A stretch of 12,430 nt of DNA. It comes from Rhodopirellula sp. (GTDB taxonomy: Bacteria; Planctomycetota; Planctomycetia; Pirellulales; Pirellulaceae). Positions 7,807 through 12,430 of this stretch are shown in pieces. The notes below the pieces were generated by a model that saw only the letters and a list, made by a program, of their open reading frames with translations, was not told where the DNA came from and did not search any database. The stretch lies in the NCBI GenBank assembly GCA_003513555.1, contig DOPG01000410.1, positions 1 through 12,430 on the forward strand, written 5' to 3'. The translations under genes and the position numbers were made by a program. Within the stretch, counting starts at the first letter, position 1; each line of letters begins with the position of its first letter.

Positions 7807-8265
7807 TGTGTTGTCTGTCAATGACATAGATGGTTGCCGCTTCAAGGTCGTTGTCGGTGTATACCCATCGGATGCTTCCTCTTTCTGCCCACCAATTGTC
7901 TCTGCTTGGGTCGAGTGTATTCAGGCATCGTGTTGCGTAGGCTTTCAGATCAAGGCGTACCTTTTTCGGCGGTGTATTAACGGCAGATACCAGTACATGA
8001 ACATGATTCGATCGGCAGTTGACTGCGTGTAGAACCCAGTCTCGATGCCGGCATGTTTCTTTGATTTGGGCTTCGACAGCGAGACGTTGGTCGTTCGTGA
8101 GGCGAATTGCATCTTCACTCATTCGCGATTCGCAATCGGCCTCAAGATTGCCACGGGGAGTTGCCAGCCATGCTTGTATTCTACCCAGCCGCGAGCATCG
8201 CCCGGCAGCCAAGTACCGTACGTCACCCACGTCAAAAAGAATGCGATTGGAGAATCGGAGTTCAT
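7790..8265 (-). pseudogene. REP-associated tyrosine transposase (Y1/IS200-like fold), broken by one frameshift
   Basis: The N-terminal part lies in one frame from the ATG at 8265: FFLTWVTYGTWLPGDARGW, then EYKHGWQLP, the opening typical of this family. That frame stops at 8119-8121. The rest lies in the neighbouring frame: LEADCESRMSEDAIRL, then the HUH motif HVHVLVS and the probable catalytic tyrosine in LKAYATRCLN, ending RKPEA. The switch falls at a run of four G on the plus strand (8155-8158; CCCC in the gene). One more base there would give a continuous protein of about 158 residues with HVH at 88-90 and Tyr110. The enzyme would cut and join single-stranded REP DNA through a tyrosine linkage. 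The cause may be a real mutation, a sequencing error or, less likely, programmed frameshifting. The stop codon lies inside a REP unit. Not part of the metabolic operon's function. Confidence 0.85.
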
Positions 8266-8270
8266 GGAAT

Positions 8271-8424
8271 GGTAACCCGACGCGTGAGCGAGCGACTGTT
8301 TGTTTGTTGTTTGCTTGCTGTCCCTCGCTCACGCTTCGGGTTTCCTGTTTTGTCCCTCGCTCACGCTTCGGGTTCCCTAGGGTGACTGTTTTCTGTTGAA
8401 TCCCTCGTTTACGCGTCGGGTTTC
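8271..8424. repeat. Cluster of four REP-like units upstream of the transposase remnant
   Basis: The units are at 8271-8295 (plus orientation) and 8321-8345, 8353-8376 and 8401-8424 (all inverted). The first two form a hairpin around a 25-base loop rich in TTTG/TTGC. The arrangement, one forward unit followed by two or more inverted ones, matches the cluster on the other side of the transposase. The cluster begins 5 bp upstream of the transposase ATG and ends 10 bp before the stop of the DUF1552 gene, so it also sits in the 3' region of that mRNA. Confidence 0.88.
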
Positions 8425-8434
8425 GTTGAGTCTT

Positions 8435-9721
8435 TTACGCTTGAAGTTCCTTGACGACGCCGGTGCTGTCGCCGTGTCGTGGAGTGTCGATGCCCATTCC
8501 TTGCAGCATCGTCAGCCATACATTGCACAGTGGGGTGTCCTTGGGCAGGACAAGATGCTGGCCAAGCTTCAGGTTGGCTCCACCACCGGTGAGAATTGTC
8601 GGACAATTCGTCAAGTAATGAATTGAACTGATGTTGGATCCAAAGGCAACAGACGTGTGGTCGAACAGGCTGGATCCATCCGCTTCCTTTGTGGCTTTGA
8701 GTTTGTCGATCAGGCGGGCCAGTAATTCGCTGTGGGTCTTGTCGCGTGCTTTGGAGGCCTCCATTCGTTCGCCGGGTGAATAATGGCTCACATTGTGCGA
8801 ACTTGGTTTGAGATCGAGACTCTGCAGCAAGGTCTGGCCGGGTAGGCGATAACTCAGGACCCGTGTGCTGTCCGTCTGCAACGCGGCGACGATAAGATCC
8901 TGCATGATCTCGATTTCAGCTTTTCCTTTCAGACCGGGTTCCGGTTCATCGAGGGGAGCCTTGGCTTTGGGCACGTTGAGCCAGGATTCATCTTTGTTGA
9001 GACGTGTTTCAATGTCACGGATGCCTTGAAAGTATTCGTCGAGTTTGTCGGTATCATTCTTGGATAGGCCACGCTGCACGCGTTTGCCTTGGGTGAGGAC
9101 GGCATCGAGAACGCTGCGGTTTTCGGCGATGGCGGCCTGACGCTGTTCCAGCGGCATGTCACTGGGCGAGAACAGCTTGTGGAAAACCTGAACTGGATCA
9201 TCTTGACCACCCACGGGTTTGCCACGTTGATCCCAACTCAGAGAAAGTCCCGGACCGTGGCCTTGGAGATCCGACCCGTTGAGTTGGAGCGAGGAAAAGC
9301 GAGTGTCTTTGCCCAGTTGTTGCGCGACGATCTGGTCGGCCGAGATACTGTTGGCCATGTTCTGACCAGGCACGGAGTAGCGATTTGCACCCGTGAGCCA
9401 AAAGGTGCTGCCCCAGTGGGCTTCATTGGTGAATTGATTCGAGCAGCCTTGAACGACGGTGATATCGGACTGGTGACGGGCGAGCGGAGCAAGCCCCTCG
9501 GAAAGTTCGTAGTCCGCACCGGTCCGAGTCGCATCCGGGAACCATGTCTCCTTGGTCACACCGAAGCCGATGCCCATGAAGACGCAGCGTTTGGGGGCGG
9601 CGCCGGCAGCCGCGGAAGCTGCCGAGGCAAAACGTTGAAAGCCCACTGATTCTAACCCGGGTAACGCAATCAATGCTCCCGTTCCACGAAGAAAGTGGCG
9701 GCGACTTGTTTGTAAATTCAT
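8435..9721 (-). CDS. Tat-exported DUF1552 protein
   Basis: A 428-residue protein of the DUF1552 family, whose members are secreted planctomycete proteins of unknown activity that accompany DUF1592-type cytochrome-domain proteins. The N-terminus carries a twin-arginine signal, SRRHFLRG (6-13), then a hydrophobic stretch and an Ala-rich cleavage region (about 32-42), implying export in folded form. Typical internal sequences are VFMGIGFGVTKETWFP (47-62), ITVVQGCSNQ (87-96), EAHWGSTFWLTG (100-111) and SHYSPGERM (312-320); the overall layout recalls the DUF1501 family, related to sulfatase and alkaline-phosphatase folds, but I claim no catalytic residues. Length is normal for the family. The ATG at 9721 comes 16 bp after the FecR stop, so the two are very probably cotranscribed; ACGAGAG in this gap is a weak ribosome-binding site. 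The partner DUF1592 gene follows beyond the REP/RAYT island. Confidence 0.92.
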   Translation of the reverse strand: MNLQTSRRHFLRGTGALIALPGLESVGFQRFASAASAAAGAAPKRCVFMGIGFGVTKETWFPDATRTGADYELSEGLAPLARHQSDITVVQGCSNQFTNEAHWGSTFWLTGANRYSVPGQNMANSISADQIVAQQLGKDTRFSSLQLNGSDLQGHGPGLSLSWDQRGKPVGGQDDPVQVFHKLFSPSDMPLEQRQAAIAENRSVLDAVLTQGKRVQRGLSKNDTDKLDEYFQGIRDIETRLNKDESWLNVPKAKAPLDEPEPGLKGKAEIEIMQDLIVAALQTDSTRVLSYRLPGQTLLQSLDLKPSSHNVSHYSPGERMEASKARDKTHSELLARLIDKLKATKEADGSSLFDHTSVAFGSNISSIHYLTNCPTILTGGGANLKLGQHLVLPKDTPLCNVWLTMLQGMGIDTPRHGDSTGVVKELQA

Positions 9722-9737
9722 GAAGCGACTCTCGTGA

Positions 9738-11360
9738 TCATTTAATGGTATTTGAAGTTTTCTGCTCTTGCGCTTCTTGTACTTTCCAGATTGCGTCTTC
9801 GGCGATCGAGAAAGAACCCATGGTTTTTTCTTCCATATGTTCTCGGAGGCGATTCAGTTCCGTCGTCTCCTCGTCACCAAGTGACTCGGTCAGAAACAGA
9901 GGCCACTTGGGTTGTCCCCAAAAGGTTTCCTCATAGTTTTCACCTTCCCGTTCGATTAGAAGCAGGCCTGAGGTTATTCTACCTCCTACTTCTCCGAATA
10001 GGATGTCGAGTTGCAGCGGTTGGTCGGTTACCTCAATCCAGTCACTGCAGGCAAAACCTGCTGGCGCAATCAGACAAGGCAGTGCCGGGTTGTCGGTTCT
10101 GGAGATGCCCAATTCCTTGAATGAAGAATCTCGACGCGAGCCTTCGAACACAGGCTCGCCATTGATGGCAACCATCAAATGATTGTCGGCATAACCCCAA
10201 AACCGGTAGCGGCCAGAACGAGGCGGCACGACGTTGCCGTGGTACCAGGAAAGCCAACCCCCTGATTCTGCATAGGGTTCCAATCCTGTTCGCTGGGGAA
10301 AATCATGATAGGCTCCCGCGATGCCCCGAAAACTGATCGGTTCACTCTTCTGCAGCGGTTGTAAACAACCGGTATCCTGGAATCTGGACTGAATCAGTGG
10401 TAAGAACTGGCTGCCAATCAAGTCTTCTTTGATGGGCTTTTTGTTCAGTTCAGCGGATGGGCTATAGCCAACAGCGAATCCAGCGAGTGACCTCTTGTTG
10501 ACGTTTGTTGCAGCAGCCGACAACTCGGGCAAGGCAAGTGACAAACGTGAAGCTGTTCGCTTCTTGGTCTTTCCGTTGTGATCAAACCTCGCGAATTCAC
10601 CTTCGTTCATTAAGGAAGCAGGCTCGTGATCGGTCGATTCGACGCTGATTTTACCATCGAGTACCAAGACCTCCGAACCAAGTGAGCTGGCTGTGACGAC
10701 AAAACTGGTTCCCAAATCGATGAATCTACGCTTCGCTGTGTCAACGACAAATCCAATTCCTTGGGGTGGTACCACCAACTTGACTTGTCCGTTCGCCAGA
10801 CTCATGTGTTGATCGCTGTCCAACTTTACTTGCAGCGGAGCTGTGGCGATCACATGCACGCCGCTGTCTCGGAATGCCAGTTCGATCAGTCCATTTGACA
10901 TGGAAAGTACTTCACCAGAAAACAAGTCGGCGCCCTGTGAAAGTGGGCGGCTCCCGTTGACGGTTGCTTGCCCTTCGACACGTATCACTCGTGCAATGCC
11001 GGTTTCGAATTGGGCTGTGGAATCATTGCTCGGTAAAAACCAATCCAATGCAGCGATGGCCAGTGAGGCAGCGATAGCTATCAGACTGGCACACAGTGGG
11101 ATCGAAAGTCCGCGCTGTCTGGTGGTTTCAGATCGATCTTGAGTGCGAGAGTAAGCATCACTGATTAGTGTGCTACTCTCATCCATTGCAAGTTGTTGCC
11201 ACTTGGCGTCAATGGTTGCGAGCGAACGTAGGTGAGCTCGGGCTCCTGCGTTGCTTCGAAGTAATTGCTCCAGCGATTCAAGTTCTGAACGAGTAAGAAC
11301 GCCGTCAAGGTATCGGTGCAGCAAGTCTTCGTCGTTCTCAGTTAGGTTGTTTGAGGTCAT
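9738..11360 (-). CDS. FecR-like transmembrane regulator with PA14-like C-terminal region
   Basis: A 540-residue protein likely to be the membrane partner of the adjacent sigma factor. Residues 1-60 form a helical cytoplasmic part (EDLLHRYLDGVLTRSELE) like an anti-sigma domain but without the HxxxCxxC zinc motif. A transmembrane helix spans about 87-108. The FecR domain covers about 118-260, with VIRVEGQATVNG, GLIELAFRDSGVHVI and FIDLGTSFVVTAS followed by VLVLDGKISVES. Residues about 345-475 resemble a PA14/GLEYA-type beta domain (SGRYRFWGYADNHLMVAING), which in other proteins binds carbohydrate; this region should lie outside the cytoplasm. A charged tail follows (about 495-540). The chosen ATG at 11360 overlaps the sigma stop as ATGA, so translation is probably coupled; an upstream extension of the frame would run into the sigma gene and lacks FecR sequence. 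Inference: it senses a glycan and controls the sigma factor. Confidence 0.9.
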   Translation of the reverse strand: MTSNNLTENDEDLLHRYLDGVLTRSELESLEQLLRSNAGARAHLRSLATIDAKWQQLAMDESSTLISDAYSRTQDRSETTRQRGLSIPLCASLIAIAASLAIAALDWFLPSNDSTAQFETGIARVIRVEGQATVNGSRPLSQGADLFSGEVLSMSNGLIELAFRDSGVHVIATAPLQVKLDSDQHMSLANGQVKLVVPPQGIGFVVDTAKRRFIDLGTSFVVTASSLGSEVLVLDGKISVESTDHEPASLMNEGEFARFDHNGKTKKRTASRLSLALPELSAAATNVNKRSLAGFAVGYSPSAELNKKPIKEDLIGSQFLPLIQSRFQDTGCLQPLQKSEPISFRGIAGAYHDFPQRTGLEPYAESGGWLSWYHGNVVPPRSGRYRFWGYADNHLMVAINGEPVFEGSRRDSSFKELGISRTDNPALPCLIAPAGFACSDWIEVTDQPLQLDILFGEVGGRITSGLLLIEREGENYEETFWGQPKWPLFLTESLGDEETTELNRLREHMEEKTMGSFSIAEDAIWKVQEAQEQKTSNTIK

Positions 11361-11887
11361 GCCGAGACTCCGAGTATTTTGCGACTGACACAACGGTGTA
11401 ATTCCGTACGGATTCTCGCCAGCATTTGATACAGTGATCCTTCGGTCTTTTTCATTTGTGTTGCCATCTCGCGTATGGTCGTCTCGGTAGAGTAGGCCGT
11501 GATCGCGAGTTCGCGTCGATCGGGAGTTAGCTTTTTGATGCACTGGTCCAACGCTTGCAATTGCTCCTTGCGCAGCTCCAATTCATGTCTTCCCTCATCG
11601 GCTAGCATTGCGATGATATCTTCTGAAAGTACAAGCCGATCACGAGCATGGCGTCGTCGGGCCGTCAGTAGCTCGTAGCGGGCAATGAGGCACGCCCACG
11701 CTCCGAAGGCCGAGTGGTCGTCCAACGTCGAGAATTTTCGCAGTGCTGCCACGCTGACTTCCTGCATCACGTCATCAACTTCTTGAGCCTTGGGACAGCA
11801 TGATCGCACAAATGCCCGTAATTCCGGCTCATGCTGCATCCAAAGTCGCAGGAAAGTCTCGTGCGGATTCTCGCTGTCGTTGCCCAA
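11357..11887 (-). CDS. ECF sigma factor (Rhodopirellula/Verrucomicrobium-type)
   Basis: A 176-residue RNA polymerase sigma factor of the ECF class, with only regions 2 and 4. Region 2 is about residues 10-80: FLRLWMQHEPELRAFVRSC, then VDDVMQEVSVAALRKF (the core-binding and -10 part). Region 4 is about 115-168: LTPDRRELAITAYSTE, then a helix-turn-helix TIREMATQMKKTEGSLYQML, which would contact the -35 element. Length is normal. The first possible start is TTG at 11885-11887, because an in-frame TGA lies at 11897-11899 and no in-frame ATG occurs before Met17, which would cut into region 2; an ATG at 11898-11900 is in another frame. No strong ribosome-binding site was found. The gene overlaps the FecR-like gene by 4 bp (ATGA). 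It probably directs transcription of the operon downstream, perhaps including itself. Confidence 0.93.
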   Translation of the reverse strand: MGNDSENPHETFLRLWMQHEPELRAFVRSCCPKAQEVDDVMQEVSVAALRKFSTLDDHSAFGAWACLIARYELLTARRRHARDRLVLSEDIIAMLADEGRHELELRKEQLQALDQCIKKLTPDRRELAITAYSTETTIREMATQMKKTEGSLYQMLARIRTELHRCVSRKILGVSA

Positions 11888-11896
11888 GTTGCTGTC

Positions 11897-12115
11897 TCAT
11901 TGCGGAGTTTGTTCTGTTGGATCGCTGCCGCCACGCATGTGATTTAACGCAAGTTTATCCCGGAATTCAAAATTTCCGAGAGATGGGAGGAAACTGCCCC
12001 GCGTGTCGTAGGATGCTGCCGGCTGACCACAATCTGCCGTCGCCTGATTGCGATTCAGAAAGACCAGCCAGCGATCAATCAAAGGCTGGAATTTGGCTGA
12101 AGACTCCGCCGGCAC
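11897..12115 (-). CDS. Doubtful 72-codon ORF upstream of the sigma gene
   Basis: The frame opens after a TAA, can start at GTG (12113-12115) and ends at TGA (11897-11899), in the same frame as the sigma factor and 9 bases before its TTG start. The predicted peptide has no recognised family. It includes KFQPLIDRWLVFLNRNQ and LGNFEFRDKLALNH and has no signal peptide or membrane helix. The codon use is not obviously non-coding. It could be a real short gene, a leader peptide coupled to the sigma gene, or merely open sequence in the promoter region. I do not recognise it. Confidence 0.25.
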   Translation of the reverse strand: MPAESSAKFQPLIDRWLVFLNRNQATADCGQPAASYDTRGSFLPSLGNFEFRDKLALNHMRGGSDPTEQTPQ

Positions 12116-12374
12116 TTTCCAAAGCTGTTACTTCCATTCTACCTCGCTATTTAGAAAGCATGGCACCGGCTGAACACGCTTTTGCCCTGGGCCTTTTTAA
12201 ACCGGGCCGCAGGCAGGTTCTTCGCAGTCTGTTTCTCGGGGCACGGGCACCGAGGGATTTTGATAAACCTGATTCCAACGGTGTCTTCGGTGCCGTGAGT
12301 TCGAGGTCAGTCATCCCTGTGCAAGCAGGAACTGAACGCGGCGTATTTGTGATCAAGACTGTGTCGTGGTTAAG
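12116..12374. other. Stretch without a recognisable gene, upstream of the operon
   Basis: No convincing coding sequence was found on either strand. A 69-codon minus-strand frame (12147-12356) is rich in Arg, Pro and Lys, has no recognisable family, and is probably chance. An imperfect inverted repeat (CCTGGGCC at 12186-12193 and GGCCGCAGG at 12205-12213) could form a small hairpin. A promoter for the sigma gene is expected between here and 11888, but no clear -35/-10 pair could be assigned. Confidence 0.5.
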
Positions 12375-12430
12375 TGTTGGGATGTTGGGATGTTGGGATG
12401 TTGGGATGTGGGAATGTGGGAATGTGGGAA
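12375..12430. repeat. Octamer tandem repeat running off the window edge
   Basis: Four perfect copies of TGTTGGGA (12375-12406) are followed directly by three perfect copies of TGTGGGAA (12407-12430), and the window ends exactly at a unit boundary. The period stays at 8 bases when the unit changes. The array probably continues beyond the window. It is G-rich on this strand (a GGG in each unit), so it could vary in copy number by slippage or adopt unusual structure. Confidence 0.9.

Larger units (their letters stand above)
7697..8424. mobile_element. REP/RAYT island inserted between the DUF1592 and DUF1552 genes
   Basis: The whole 761-bp gap between the two metabolic genes is filled by a REP-associated tyrosine transposase remnant with REP-like units on both sides: three downstream of it and four upstream. 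DUF1552 and DUF1592 genes are usually adjacent in planctomycetes, so this looks like a later insertion. No terminal inverted repeats or target duplication of a classical insertion sequence were seen, which agrees with the RAYT type, where the transposase acts on REP sequences and is generally not an autonomous insertion sequence. Confidence 0.75.

Noticed and set aside
8266..8332. Extended start of the transposase frame at 8332
   Set aside because: The sequence from 8332 to about 8160 in that frame translates REP and out-of-frame DNA; the real N-terminus is in the neighbouring frame from 8265.
7697..8424. CRISPR array from the repeated 25-bp units
   Set aside because: Units occur in both orientations with irregular spacing, lie around a RAYT transposase, and no cas genes are present.
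11361..11543. Longer FecR start at 11543
   Set aside because: The extra 61 codons overlap the sigma factor region 4 and carry no FecR or anti-sigma sequence; the ATGA overlap at 11357-11360 is a better start.
11961..11978. Short inverted repeat CGGAA-N8-TTCCG as an operator upstream of the sigma gene
   Set aside because: Only five base pairs and within the doubtful ORF; repeats of this size are expected by chance.
12147..12356. 69-codon minus-strand frame near the right edge
   Set aside because: Low-complexity Arg/Pro/Lys-rich product without a recognisable family or ribosome-binding site.

Overview
The window looks like chromosomal DNA of a planctomycete (Planctomycetota), probably of the Planctomycetaceae/Pirellulaceae type. 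The evidence is the gene content: an ECF sigma factor of the Rhodopirellula/Verrucomicrobium type, a FecR-like regulator, a DUF1552/DUF1592 protein pair and secreted sulfatases, a combination characteristic of that phylum. Genus and species cannot be read from the sequence alone.

Every convincing gene is on the minus strand, so the order of transcription runs from high to low coordinates. It starts with 12116-12430 (no clear gene, with an octamer tandem repeat at the window edge) and a doubtful 72-codon ORF (11897-12115). Then come the ECF sigma factor (11357-11887, TTG start), a FecR-like transmembrane protein with a PA14-like C-terminal region (9738-11360, start overlapping the sigma stop as ATGA), and a Tat-exported DUF1552 protein (8435-9721, 16 bp after fecR). 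Next is an island made of a frameshifted REP-associated tyrosine transposase (7790-8265) flanked by REP-like repeats. It is followed by a 1655-residue DUF1587/1595/1592/1588/1585 protein with two haem-binding CxxCH motifs and four internal copies of a roughly 210-260 residue module (2706-7673), a complete sulfatase with an extra C-terminal domain (821-2614), and the first 215 codons of a second sulfatase (1-647, continuing off the window).

The likely joint role is an ECF-controlled, envelope-located system for breaking down a sulfated polysaccharide. The sigma factor and FecR protein would sense and switch on expression, the DUF1552/DUF1592 pair would act in the periplasm or at the cell surface (possibly in redox chemistry or glycan binding), and the sulfatases would remove sulfate esters. 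The substrate is unknown, and no polysaccharide lyase, glycoside hydrolase or formylglycine-generating enzyme is present in the window.

The least ordinary features are (i) a family of about 25-bp REP-like units found in four of the intergenic gaps and absent from the genes, apart from one unit that supplies the stop codon of the transposase; (ii) the transposase reading frame broken at a run of four G/C; (iii) the fourfold module in the DUF1592 protein; and (iv) the FecR-PA14-like fusion translationally coupled to the sigma factor.
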